From Deinococcus sp. QL22 (lineage in GTDB: Bacteria > Deinococcota > Deinococci > Deinococcales > Deinococcaceae): 64,000 bases of DNA. Positions within the stretch are counted from its first letter, which is position 1. Every line of letters starts with the position of its first letter. The stretch is from positions 98,629-162,628 of the forward strand of contig NZ_CP097157.1 in the NCBI RefSeq assembly GCF_023370075.1, read 5' to 3'. Below, piece by piece: positions 45,326 to 54,012 of the stretch. Made by a program: the position numbers and the translations under genes. A model generated the notes under the pieces. That model searched no databases. It saw nothing but the letters and a program-made list of their open reading frames with translations, and was not told the DNA's origin.

Positions 45326-45709
45326 ACCGCATGCTTGCACGAAGACTCGCCGCGTCAACGCTCAGTTGCCTCAGGAGATGAGTCAGTCAGGCCACTCATA
45401 ACAGCTCTTGAACGTCCGACGTACAGATGTTACGTCGGTCAGTGCCCTGCTCCGGCGCTTGGGGCTTTGTGGTGTCGTTGGACGTGCAGGCGAGGATTGA
45501 GGCGCAACTGTGACCTTCGTGATGCCACCAAAACGGGAGCTGAAGGGGCGCTATACCGATGCCGAGAGTGAGCAGGCGTGGGCGGTGTAGGAGATGGGGC
45601 TGGAGGGCGTCTTCGAACTGTGGATTCGTTCAGCTGACGACTTGCTAGGCCAATGCTTGATCATCACGCGGTAGTACGCGCATTTTTTGGGCCGGGTACT
45701 GGAAGCGGT
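45326..45709. other. Intergenic with decayed coding scraps
   Basis: The plus strand carries a helical run VTSVSALLRRLGLCGVVG (45430-45483) and MPPKRELKGRYTDAES (45520-45570) broken by stops. They look like a lost gene but cannot be assigned. Confidence 0.3.
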
Positions 45710-45898
45710 CTAGCCGTCGAGAGGGCTGGCGTGCTCGGCCTCTTGACGGTCGAGGGTGGGAATGGCGAAGACAGCCAGGAGGAGTGCAGTACCACCGGTC
45801 GCGGTCATGGCCCAGAGATTGCCAGTGAACAGAAGAAACAGGGTCACCACGCTCAGCGCCATGGCGCTACCCATCAAGACGGAGAGGAGCGTGTTCAT
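45710..45898 (-). CDS. Small two-span membrane protein
   Basis: The 62-residue frame holds two hydrophobic helices (SVLMGSAMALSVVTLFLLFT and AMTATGGTALLLAVFAIPTL) and a short charged tail. Codon use looks genuine. Function unknown. Confidence 0.5.
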   Translation of the reverse strand: MNTLLSVLMGSAMALSVVTLFLLFTGNLWAMTATGGTALLLAVFAIPTLDRQEAEHASPLDG

Positions 45899-46046
45899 GT
45901 CTTTATTGTGCCGTCTGGAGACAGGAACAGCCCTTCAGTCCGTCTCAAGAATATGGGGGTGGCAAGGGCTGGGAGGACTCGCTGAACGGCAGCACGCACA
46001 TTTCTCGGGCCTGGGTGCTGAAGCAGGTGTGAGGCGTGAACGCTTG

Positions 46047-46409
46047 CTAATCCACGTGTGGGCTCGTGTCGTTCATTCGGTCGCGGTTCCCCAGGCGGAA
46101 GGCTTCCGCAACCAGATTGGAGGCACCCATGCCAGTGGGAACTTTGCCGTTCGTAAAGCCCTCGATGTAGGCGGCGATCATGGCCGGCAACAGATTCTGA
46201 TCGAAGAAATTTCTAAATCGCTGGGTGATACGGCGTTCGGCGAGACGCTGGAGCACGGAGGAATCAGAGGCATTGATCGTGTCGGGGAGCGGAGCGGGCA
46301 CAGGGCCACAGTAGAGGAGCTTGATCAGAATTAGAACAAGGGAGATGGACGCATTGGGGGGGTTATGTCCCCTGTTTTTTTGGCACTGACTGCACTTAGG
46401 GCTGAACAA
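46047..46409 (-). CDS. Hypothetical protein, start uncertain
   Basis: The frame's last 85 residues (SVLQRLAERRITQRFRNFFD, AYIEGFTNGKVPTGMGASN) read as a genuine soluble domain. The first 30 residues (MFSPKCSQCQKNRGHN) look less natural and the true start may be internal. No family recognised. Confidence 0.42.
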   Translation of the reverse strand: MFSPKCSQCQKNRGHNPPNASISLVLILIKLLYCGPVPAPLPDTINASDSSVLQRLAERRITQRFRNFFDQNLLPAMIAAYIEGFTNGKVPTGMGASNLVAEAFRLGNRDRMNDTSPHVD

Positions 46410-46553
46410 AGTAGGGGGGCAAGTGGAACCCTGTCACAGGGGTCAAGCGGTCAGATCAGTTCAACTCTTCCCAATCATCCGTCTGCACCCTGAGGGGCGG
46501 TAGGCAGGTTCGCCCTTCTGGGTTCCGGCGATGAGGCGCGTTTCTTCCTGACC

Positions 46554-47990
46554 TTACGGGCCGTTGCTACCGCGTTCCAGAAGACTATGCACGACTTGCT
46601 CAACTGACGTAAGCGTGTCTTGTACATCGCCGTCCTCTTTCCACGGAACGACTTTACCGTTCACGGCAAATGAGGGTGTGCCGGGCAGGTCTAGAGCTTC
46701 GCCACGCTTCACACTGCGTTCAACTTGAGTGAGGGTGGTGGGATTGTGCAGGCACTCCAGGAAGTCCTTTTCGGGAACTTTCAGGCGGCGAGCGAGCCTC
46801 AAGAAGAACGAGGATGGGTCGTCCATGCGCGCCCATTTGTCCTGTTCGACGTACAGGGCGTCATGGTAGACCCAGAACTGCTCGACTTTTGCGGCGCAGC
46901 GGGCGGCTATGGCCGCGGGAACGGCGTTGTTGTGAAAGGCCAACGGGAAGTCGGCGAACACCACTTTGACCTTACCGCTGCGGATCTCGCTTTTGAGGAA
47001 CCGGTGGCGTTCGCTGGTTGCGAACCACTGACAGCCTGGGCACTGGAAGTCGGCGTATTCGGTGACGGTGATAGGCGCGTCTGGGTGACCATAGATCTGT
47101 TCGCCATTGGCTGTGACGCTGGTTGGGAGGCCTAGGCTGCCGGGCCGTTCTTCGGCCTGAACCTTCTGTCCGAGCACGACGAGTCCGAAGACGGCTGCGA
47201 GCAGCAGCGCGGCGACGGAGCTCAGCACAATGGTCCATCCTTTCGAGCGGCGTTTAGAGGATTGTGGAGGAATTGTCCAGGCGGATACTGGCTCGCCGTG
47301 TGCCTCTGCTGTGCGCGCTCCGATCAACGCCACCGCCCGCTTCACCCCCAGAATGCCGGTGAGGCCCAGTGCACCGTAGACCGACGTCAGAACGTTGTTA
47401 ATGATTTCGACTTGCGTGTGAATCGCCGTGGGGTCAAAAGAGTTGAAGAGGGTGAGGACGGTCAGTCCGTGGAGCACGGCCAGCGCGGTCAGCCACTTCT
47501 GAAGCAGGGCAGTGCTGTTCTGCTCGGGTTCACTTCCACCCCGCAGAACCTGGGTGCGCTGCTCGATCCAACGGCTCACCGTCTGGGTGAACGTGCGAAC
47601 CAAGGCAAACAAGATGCCGAACGGAACGATGACGTTGACCAAGGGGAACAGGGGCGCAGCAGGTTGGTCAATGTTTGAGGCGATGACCAGCGCAATGGCC
47701 ATAAAGACGGGGGAGTACGCGTAGATGTTCCAGACCGATATCGCGCTTTGTGCGATCTGTTCCAGCTTGCCCAGTTCTGACGTTGCGGTGGCGATGATCC
47801 ACTGGCGCGTGAAGTGTGCGGCGGCCACCGCGAACCCCACCTGGAGCAGCCACACGAGCCCCAGGCTATTTCGACCGGCAACGAACTGCTCGGCGCTGGC
47901 ACCGCAGCTGTAAAGGATGTTTCCGACCATGATCAGCAGGAGGCCCAGTTGGGCGCGGTTCAGGATGGTGAGTGGGGAAACGGATCTCAT
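46554..47990 (-). CDS. Multi-span membrane protein fused to a DsbA-like thioredoxin domain
   Basis: The 478-residue protein has about five membrane spans between residues 12 and 215, a cytoplasmic linker with SSKRRSK, one more span (253-275) and a thioredoxin-fold DsbA/BdbD domain from 295. The active site is CPGC at 317-320 (YADFQCPGCQWF), and PGTPSFAVNGK gives the cis-Pro loop. The domain lies outside the cytoplasm and would oxidise or reduce disulfides. The N-terminal spans are not VKOR-like; they might feed electrons or only anchor. AGAGG lies 9 bases before the ATG; the 78 codons upstream are not credible. Confidence 0.78.
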   Translation of the reverse strand: MRSVSPLTILNRAQLGLLLIMVGNILYSCGASAEQFVAGRNSLGLVWLLQVGFAVAAAHFTRQWIIATATSELGKLEQIAQSAISVWNIYAYSPVFMAIALVIASNIDQPAAPLFPLVNVIVPFGILFALVRTFTQTVSRWIEQRTQVLRGGSEPEQNSTALLQKWLTALAVLHGLTVLTLFNSFDPTAIHTQVEIINNVLTSVYGALGLTGILGVKRAVALIGARTAEAHGEPVSAWTIPPQSSKRRSKGWTIVLSSVAALLLAAVFGLVVLGQKVQAEERPGSLGLPTSVTANGEQIYGHPDAPITVTEYADFQCPGCQWFATSERHRFLKSEIRSGKVKVVFADFPLAFHNNAVPAAIAARCAAKVEQFWVYHDALYVEQDKWARMDDPSSFFLRLARRLKVPEKDFLECLHNPTTLTQVERSVKRGEALDLPGTPSFAVNGKVVPWKEDGDVQDTLTSVEQVVHSLLERGSNGP

Positions 47991-48129
47991 ACAGGTCAAC
48001 CTCTCGGAAATGATGGTGACAGAACCAGGCCCTACTGGATTGCGCTGGAACGGAACTGTTGAGAAAAGCGGTGGGGGTACTCGGGGGTAAGGTGCGGCGG
48101 GTGGGCTGAGTCTCGGACTCGCCTTTTGT

Positions 48130-48156
48130 CTGACCTCTTCTCTAAGCTCAGTTAGC
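48130..48156 (+). promoter_or_regulatory. Repeated dyad motif, degenerate copy C
   Basis: TCTGACC followed by CTA-AGCTCAG-TTAG. It lies between the DsbA-fusion gene (leftward, start 47990) and the HD gene (rightward, start 48366) in a 375-bp gap that has no other recognisable element. Confidence 0.4.
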
Positions 48157-48365
48157 CTAGAAAGATGCACTCTAGCGATACGAGTCCCCGTTGTTGAAGG
48201 GGAGGTAGGTTGGCTGGACATCATAATGATGTGCCTTGAGGTGGATCTTAATTGACGCTTCGTGAGTTATGCGCCATTGAGAACTTCCTTCAAGGATTCG
48301 ATCTTGGGTCTGTGGAGCTGCTGGAATGTGGAGTGCACAGACAGACTGATGTGCTGAAATGAGGC

Positions 48366-48983
48366 GTGACTGTCCCCACACTGGCCCAGGCCCAGCAGAT
48401 GCTTCAAGAAGCCGCCAACCTAAACCCTGGGCCCTGGGTTGATCACTCTCTGTGTGTTGCCGCCGCTGCCCGTGCCCTTGCTGAACACCACCCTGACCTT
48501 GACCCTGAATGGGCGTATATCTACGGCTTGATGCATGACATTGGGCGCCGTGCGGGCGTGCACGATCTCAGGCACATTCTCGATGGCTATTCCTACCTCA
48601 TGGAGCGGGGCTTTGAGCAAGCTGCCCGCATCTGCATGACGCACTCGTTTCCACTTCAGGACGTTGACGCTGGGGCTGGCGTCTGGGATTGCACAGCCGA
48701 CGAAAAAGCGCTGGTGGCCTCCTATCTGGCGTCCGTGACGTACAACGAGTACGACCGGCTGCTTCAGCTGTGTGATGCCTTAGCCTTGCCGAGTGGGTTC
48801 TGTCTGCTGGAGAAACGGTTTGTTGACGTGGTTCGTCGGCGGGGCTTCAACGCGCTGACGCTTCAGAAATGGGAGGCTTGGCTGAAACTGGAGCGATCCT
48901 TCAGCCAGGTGGTTGGAGGTTCAATCTATGTGCATCTGCCAGGGGTTGTGCAAACGACTTTTGGTGTTTCTCTGCGTGAGTAA
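48366..48983 (+). CDS. HD-domain phosphohydrolase
   Basis: The 205-residue product has H27 (WVDHSLCVAAAARALAEHHP), the H57-D58 pair (YGLMHDIGRRAG) and HILDGYSYLMERG, the HD order of metal-dependent phosphohydrolases such as nucleotidases. The substrate is unknown. A GTG start is used, with a weak TGAAAT 5 nt upstream. Confidence 0.85.
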   Translation: MTVPTLAQAQQMLQEAANLNPGPWVDHSLCVAAAARALAEHHPDLDPEWAYIYGLMHDIGRRAGVHDLRHILDGYSYLMERGFEQAARICMTHSFPLQDVDAGAGVWDCTADEKALVASYLASVTYNEYDRLLQLCDALALPSGFCLLEKRFVDVVRRRGFNALTLQKWEAWLKLERSFSQVVGGSIYVHLPGVVQTTFGVSLRE

Positions 48984-49457
48984 AGCGCTGCGCTTGATTG
49001 CAGAAATCAAGGCGGCCTCCTCCGGTGAGGTTTAGCTTCCTTATGCGTTCTGTCCAGTCCTCTTCAGCGGCCGGCGACGCTGCGCTCCAAGGGTGGCACG
49101 GCGGCCTGCACATTCGGCGCCGCAGCATCGACTCGGCCCGTCAACCTCAGCCACAGAGCGTATTTCTGCTGCCCCATGGGTTGCCGGGGGGGAATCAACT
49201 GCTCCACATCCGCTAGATGGGGAACAAAAAGGATGTCCGTCCACAGGGCCGTCAACGTGACGCGCCCAGTCGTGTCCACGGGGCAGTATCCAGGTACAGC
49301 CCCCCCGACGGATCCCGGGCCAGCATCCCGTACACGGTTCCAGGCGCATTGGTGACCCGGATGGTATGGCGCTCCTCCAGGGTAAACGGGCTCCAGCCGC
49401 CCTCGCGCCGACGCTTACGCCGGGCCTGAACGCCGGAGCCGTTGCCTTTGGTGCTTA

Positions 49458-50446
49458 GAGCATTTGACAGAATAAGAGGATGAACAAGCGGGTAGGCGCA
49501 CGCGGGTACAGCCTGGACCTTCGAGAACGAATTGTGGCAGCTGCGCGGAAAGAGCAGAACGATCAGCAGGTGGCCGAAACGTTTGGAGTTGATGTCCGGA
49601 CCGTCCGATTGTATGTGAAGAAACACGAGGCCGGTACGCTCTCACACGTCAAACACCCGACTGGGCGTCGCCCAAGAGTGCAGAGTGAGCATGAGCAGGT
49701 CCTCCTCCAGCAACTGGAGGAAGACCTGGACGCGACCTTGGAGGAACATGCCCGCCGGTTGGAAGCCAACACTGGGCTCAAGATCAGCTACCGAACGGTG
49801 GACCGGGTCTTCCGGCGACATGGCATCACCTACAAAAAAAACACGGGTCGCCGCCGAACGCATTGAGGAACTGCGTCAGCAGTTCCTCAATGACCTCCTG
49901 CCCTACCTTCAGACGCCGGCCCGGCTGGTCTTTCTGGATGAAAGTGGCTTCAATACAGCGATGACTCGGGGGTATGGTCGCGCGCACCGGACACGGCGCG
50001 CGGTCTGTTCGGTGCCCCGCAACTGGGGACGGAATCAAACGCTCGTGTGCGCGTTGCAGGCCAGTGGTCCCTTTGCCCCACTGATCTTGGAGGGCGCGGT
50101 GAACGGCGTGAGTTTCGAGTGGTACGTACGAGAAATCCTGTGCCCAGCCTTGACCCCTGGACAAGTGGTGGTGCTGGACAACCTCTCGGCACATCACCGT
50201 GCGTCCATTCGGACGCACATCGAAGAGAGACACTGTGTGGTCTTGTTCCTGCCTCCTTATAGCCCCGATTTCAACCCGATAGAGGAGATGTTTTCCAAAG
50301 TCAAAGCGTTGGTTCGTGCCGCTGAATGCCGAGAGAGCCCAGCACTGCTTCAGAGAATTTGGGATGCCTTGAATGCTGTGTCCCTACGAGATGTTTTTGG
50401 CTGGTTCACCCACGCCTTTCCCCACATCTTCTTATGTCAAATGCTC
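49458..50446 (+). mobile_element. IS630-family element 3
   Basis: The 989-bp element lies between TA at 49456-49457 and 50447-50448. Both ends read GAGCATTTGACA in inverted orientation. Confidence 0.9.
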
Positions 50447-50449
50447 TAG
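49480..50449 (+). CDS. IS630 transposase in two frames, stop from target site
   Basis: Frame 1 (49480-49866) has a helix-turn-helix (DQQVAETFGVDVRTVRLYVK). Frame 2 continues as RVAAERIEELRQQF with LVFLDESGFNT, VVVLDNLSAHH and YSPDFNPIEEMFSKVK. They overlap at an A8 run (near 49836) and need a +1 or -2 change. The TAG stop is formed by the duplicated target TA plus the next flanking G, so the element does not carry its own stop codon. Confidence 0.85.
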
Positions 50450-50565
50450 AAGGCGTCGCAAGAAGGCCACAAACCACAGACCTAAGAAGACTCCGAAGAC
50501 ACCGCCAACCCGCAGACCAAAGGCCTGAACTGATGGCCGACCTGCAAACCGAATCGCGCAGGCGC

Positions 50566-50571
50566 TACAGT
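50566..50571 (+). promoter_or_regulatory. Leaderless -10 box
   Basis: TACAGT lies 6 nt before the ATG at 50578 and rejects the longer frame through the IS630. Confidence 0.6.
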
Positions 50572-50577
50572 CTCACC

Positions 50578-51087
50578 ATGAAGGCCTCAGCCCTCTTTCA
50601 ACGCATCAGAGGTGGCATATTCCCCCTTACAGCCTTGCTGACAGGCTCCAGCTTGGCCTTCACTCCTCCAGCGCTGCCACGACCCCTTCCCCCGACGATC
50701 ATCAATTCGCGCCTGGTGGGAGAAGACCTTCAGCTTCAACTGACCGTTCACCCGCAGTCCGGGGGCTACGTGCTGACCATTCGCGTGTACAACACGGGCC
50801 AGCAATTCCGCAGCGTGACCCTCGCGGGCTACGAATCGGCACATGAGATCGTCGTCAACAACAGCGCCAATCGGCAAGTGCTTCGCTGTCGCCCCGACCC
50901 AGCAGTTGCCAATACATTGGCACCCAGAAGCGTGCTGCTGCGTCCCCAAGCCTTTTACGGCTACCGCTGTCGGTGGACTCCCCAGCAGCTTGGCTCTTAC
51001 CGGGTGTCCGGGTTCTTTGATATTTTCCAACCCACGAACGAACGAATCACTGCCGAGGAAGGCACGGTCATCATTCGGCAGCGTTGA
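50578..51087 (+). CDS. Exported BsuPI-like beta-sandwich protein
   Basis: The 169-residue product has a signal peptide (GGIFPLTALLTGSSLAFTPP). The mature domain runs LQLQLTVHPQSGGYVLTIRV, SAHEIVVNNSANRQVLRC and SYRVSGFFDIFQPTNERITA, as in BsuPI-domain proteins. Two Cys pairs may form disulfides outside the cytoplasm. Function unknown. It belongs to the same type as the 37.6-kb C-terminal domain. Confidence 0.65.
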   Translation: MKASALFQRIRGGIFPLTALLTGSSLAFTPPALPRPLPPTIINSRLVGEDLQLQLTVHPQSGGYVLTIRVYNTGQQFRSVTLAGYESAHEIVVNNSANRQVLRCRPDPAVANTLAPRSVLLRPQAFYGYRCRWTPQQLGSYRVSGFFDIFQPTNERITAEEGTVIIRQR

Positions 51088-51132
51088 ACGGCACGGCGGC
51101 CCACCCCCACTGCCGCGCCTTACACTTTGCAG

Positions 51133-51540
51133 CTGCACCTGCTCAGCGTGAACATACGTCAAACTCGGCAGATCGCGACCAAAAGCGGCTGGACAGGGAT
51201 CTACAAGGAGTCGGTGAAGACCCCGGTGCACGTGGGGCAAGAAGGGCTGGAAGGTGACCAGATTCTAGACCGGGAGAATCACGGCGGCCCAGAGCAGGCC
51301 GTGTACGTGTATACCCAACCCGATTACGAGTGGTGGACGCCCCAGCTTGGAGCCGCACCCCATCCCGGCATCTTTGGAGAAAATCTGCTGTTTCCTGACC
51401 TCCAATCGGCCCCCGTGCTGATCGGGCAGCGGTTCGGGGTGGGTGAGGTTGTGCTGGAAGTGATCTCGGCACTCCTGCCTCGTTCCATTGCACATCCTCT
51501 GCCTCACGGCTGTACCCAGCCCGCTACACTGGCCCGATGA
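51133..51540 (+). pseudogene. MOSC-domain protein, C-terminally truncated
   Basis: The frame has the MOSC strands SGWTGIYKESVKTPVHVGQE, HGGPEQAVYVYTQPDYEWW and FGENLLFPDLQSAPVLIGQR. MOSC proteins handle sulfur on a molybdenum cofactor or act as YiiM-like oxidoreductases. After VVLEVISALLP the sequence is foreign, so the region with the conserved Cys is lost. The start may be CTG at 51133, 6 nt after TACACT, or TTG at 51127. Confidence 0.7.
51525..51530 (+). promoter_or_regulatory. Leaderless -10 box
   Basis: TACACT lies 6 nt before the ATG at 51537. Confidence 0.55.
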
Positions 51541-52052
51541 AGCGCCTGCTGTTTGCCGTACTGCTCGTGACCCTCTGCACGTCCTGCGACCTCCAAGGCC
51601 TCGACCTGAATACCCCGAGCGATGCCAGGAAGTACGTCCAGGCCTGCGGACGGGGTCATGATGCCATTCACTGCCGGGCCATGCAGCGCGTCCTCACCAA
51701 TGTCACCGGCGAAGTGACCGTCTTGCTGCCCAACGACGGGGACACAGTGATTCGGGCCTTGCTGGAAGCGTACGTGCAGTCGACGGGCCGATCCGCCGAC
51801 GCGTTCGAACAGTCGGCTGTGGGAGAGGCGTACGCGAAAGCCAACATCTTTCGGGCCTCTTCCCTTCAGACTGGAACCATGACCACACTCGACGGCAAAG
51901 CACACACCGTGGTGTGCCAGCAAGACCGGGATGGAACTGAAGAGTGCGTGATTGACGGCGTTTTGAGCAGAGCCTACCGAATGAGGAGCGTTACTGTCGG
52001 CAGTGTGTACAGTCTGTCCACCGTAACTCCTCCAGCCTATCTGCCCTTCTGA
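51537..52052 (+). CDS. Lipoprotein
   Basis: The 171-residue product has a lipoprotein signal (FAVLLVTLCTSC, Cys 17). The mature part has four further Cys (ACGRGHDAIHC, VVCQQDRDGTEEC) that could pair. No family recognised. It overlaps the tail of the MOSC remnant by 4 bp, and its promoter lies inside that remnant. Confidence 0.68.
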   Translation: MKRLLFAVLLVTLCTSCDLQGLDLNTPSDARKYVQACGRGHDAIHCRAMQRVLTNVTGEVTVLLPNDGDTVIRALLEAYVQSTGRSADAFEQSAVGEAYAKANIFRASSLQTGTMTTLDGKAHTVVCQQDRDGTEECVIDGVLSRAYRMRSVTVGSVYSLSTVTPPAYLPF

Positions 52053-52104
52053 ACAGGGGCCTCAAGGTAGGAGCCTCTGTCTAAGCGGGAAGTTCTGTTC
52101 CGAG

Positions 52105-52634
52105 ATACGCTGTTTGCCGGGGATGCTCTGAGGAACAGCGACGCACCATCGGACGGGGTTGACCGGGTGCGGTACACGCTGCTGGGCCTCCAGTACTTCA
52201 GCAAAGACGGGCCGCTGACTAGGCCGCACTTGGGTCTGTCCCTAGCGTTGGGATGGCTTGCCCTCACAGCGCTGCTGCTGTGGGGCCTGTGCCAGCGCAG
52301 AACGCGCGCGCTTCCGCCCGCCGCGTCCTGCGAGCCAGCCTGCTGAGTTTGGCCCTCGTTGGCGGTGGAGGTGGACTAACCCTGGCGCTGGTCGAGCACC
52401 GCCACAATCTCCTCCTGGCTCGGCTCACCCTCGGGTTGGGACGAACCTGACCCCCCGAGATGACTACTGCTTCCGTGGCGACGCTGGATGCCTGGCGCTG
52501 CACTCGTTGGGTGGAGAACCGGGGCTGCGCCGAACGCATCGCATCGACTTTCCCGAACCCCAGCCTCTGGGGCACACTGGCCGTGTTCGTCATTGCAGGC
52601 ATAGGTCCGAGGCGCGTATCACGTGTGGTGTAAC
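52105..52634 (+). pseudogene. Decayed copy of the 18.9-kb membrane-protein gene
   Basis: It lacks the first 32 codons of the 18944 gene and has lost frame at CGCGCGCGC (two extra bases against the other copy). The remaining frames encode LLGLQYFSKDGPLT and VENRGCAERIAS. Confidence 0.75.
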
Positions 52635-52977
52635 TTGAGCACAACCCAGAGCCGGTGTTGGAGTGGCCAGAATGTTGGCCTTCGGCAGGTCGAGCCCTGC
52701 TCAGCCCTTCCATTCCAGATGCTGAACGGACGCGCTGCCGAGCAGGCCCAGCACCCCCACTGGTCAGGACATCGGCCCTCCCATCATCATTGAGCGTGAC
52801 GTCATTTCCCCATTATTTCGTCAGTGTGAAGGGAAATTGTTCCTGGCCGTAGACCTAGGCGTACTGGCCCGGCTGGAGTGTGTGCACTGTATTCCAGGGG
52901 AAGCTGGGGAACGTGACGGTCTCGCCCGGCTGAATCAGGCGGATGCGCAACTCGATGGTGCAGGCGATGCGCTTGGT
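52105..52977. repeat. Segmental duplication, copy 2
   Basis: About 870 bp related to 19040-19905 in the same orientation. It begins at the same GATACGCTGTTTGCCGGGGA and carries base changes and a 2-bp insertion in a GC run near 52305. Confidence 0.8.
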
Positions 52978-53139
52978 GATTGGCATTTCCTTCCCGGATG
53001 TGCTGACCACCCCCACCGGCGCACTCCCCCCACAGCCGTAAGGAAATACGATGGGGTGCTCTCCTGTGTTCTCCACCCGCACCTGCAGACCGGGCACAGC
53101 GCCAAACGGGGCGCTCTTGAGCATCTGACTCAGCCGCAC
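52813..53139 (-). pseudogene. BsuPI-like protein with an amber stop
   Basis: The frame reads LQVRVENTGEHPIVFPYGCG, GKEMPITKRIACTIELRIRL and HTLQPGQYA, then TAG at 52855-52857, then VYGQEQFPFTLTK and TAA. In copy 1 the same position is TGG (Trp). The N-terminus starts from a GTG right after a TGA, so a signal peptide is missing. It is a BsuPI-type exported domain in origin. Confidence 0.65.
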
Positions 53140-53398
53140 GGGACAAGCTCAAACCACCCCTGCGCCACGAATCTTCATCGGCCGGGCCTGCCTTGCCGCA
53201 GCACCCGTCACGCTGCGGTAGATTGTCTCCCAGCAGGTCCCAGAGGAGCAGTTGATTGGCGGGCTCCGCCGGACACGGTTCTTTGCCCTCTGTTCAAGAT
53301 GTACTGCAAGGCAGGCGGGCTGCCGTACTGGTTCGCCTTGACACGTTCGGCCCATGGTGACCCACTGGGAACACGATAGGGAGCCTACATCCTGGCCT

Positions 53399-53995
53399 CT
53401 ACAAACACGCAGGAGCGGGCACCTCCCACGTCTTCACGAGCTGCGCAGAGGCGATCCACCGCAGAGCCGGGACCGTGAAGCGGTGAGCCGTCTGCCCGTA
53501 CTGGCTGGGATGTTGGTACTCCCGCGTCTGCACACACAGTCCGCCCGCGACCCAGCCCAGTGCTCGCACATTCTCCGTTTTCCCTGCAAGCACTTGCGTG
53601 CGCAGACCCCCCGACAGGTTCCAGAGGCGCAGGGTGTTGTTCCCTGCACCAACAAGGTACTGACCATCTGGCGTCCACAGCAGGTGTTTGACATTGCTGC
53701 TGTTGAGTCTATGGACTGGTCTGCCTGGCCGGGCCAAGTGAACCTGGCAACCGTCGTACTTCCCGACTTCCCAGCAGAAGCGAACGACTGCGGCGTCACC
53801 CCGGGGTGACATCAGGGTCTGAATCATCGTCCAGGGGGATTCGGGTCTGCCCTGATTGGACGGGCCAACAACCTCCACCATGCCCTGAGCGCCGAAAGAG
53901 ATGGTGGCCTTCGGGGAGGCCGGGACGGGTGAGGCGGCGACCGCCATGGGTTGTCCCACAGACAGCAGCAACCCGAGAGCACAGAGCATTCGCAT
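53399..53995 (-). CDS. Exported WD40-like propeller fragment or short protein
   Basis: The 198-residue product has a signal peptide (MRMLCALGLLLSVGQPMAVA) and three propeller-type repeats (HLLWTPDGQYLVGAGNNTLR, ALGWVAGGLCVQTREY). Full propellers need about 300 residues, so it could be truncated at the 53.4-kb junction. TACGCT lies 6 nt before the ATG. The IS4 inserted 17 bp upstream of the start has separated this -10 from its former -35. Confidence 0.6.
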   Translation of the reverse strand: MRMLCALGLLLSVGQPMAVAASPVPASPKATISFGAQGMVEVVGPSNQGRPESPWTMIQTLMSPRGDAAVVRFCWEVGKYDGCQVHLARPGRPVHRLNSSNVKHLLWTPDGQYLVGAGNNTLRLWNLSGGLRTQVLAGKTENVRALGWVAGGLCVQTREYQHPSQYGQTAHRFTVPALRWIASAQLVKTWEVPAPACL

Positions 53996-54001
53996 GGACA
54001 G

Positions 54002-54007
54002 AGCGTA
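54002..54007 (-). promoter_or_regulatory. Leaderless -10 box inside the IS4 target site
   Basis: TACGCT (minus strand) overlaps the left copy of the 10-bp target duplication and lies 6 nt before the ATG at 53995. Confidence 0.55.
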
Positions 54008-54012
54008 CCGAC

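Larger units (their letters stand above)
49064..50550 (-). pseudogene. Membrane-protein gene split by IS630 and frameshifted
   Basis: Left of the IS630 the minus frame reads GSGVQARRKRRREGGWSPFT and continues to VYGMLARDPSGGLYLDTA, then a one-base frame change near 49275 leads to VTLTALWTDILFVPHLADVE. Right of it the frame reads VGGVFGVFLGLWFVAFLRRL. Removing the element and one TA joins the two in frame (RRLLSTKGNGSG). The protein would have one N-terminal membrane span and a soluble domain of about 150 residues. No good start codon is seen at the upstream end. Confidence 0.6.

Noticed and set aside
45756..46334. 192-residue plus frame opposite the 46.0-kb gene
   Set aside because: The minus-strand frame over the same DNA reads far more like a protein; the plus frame has shadow composition.
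46354..46382. GGGG-TTATGT-CCCC followed by a T run
   Set aside because: A 4-bp stem is too weak to call a terminator and no plus-strand gene precedes it.
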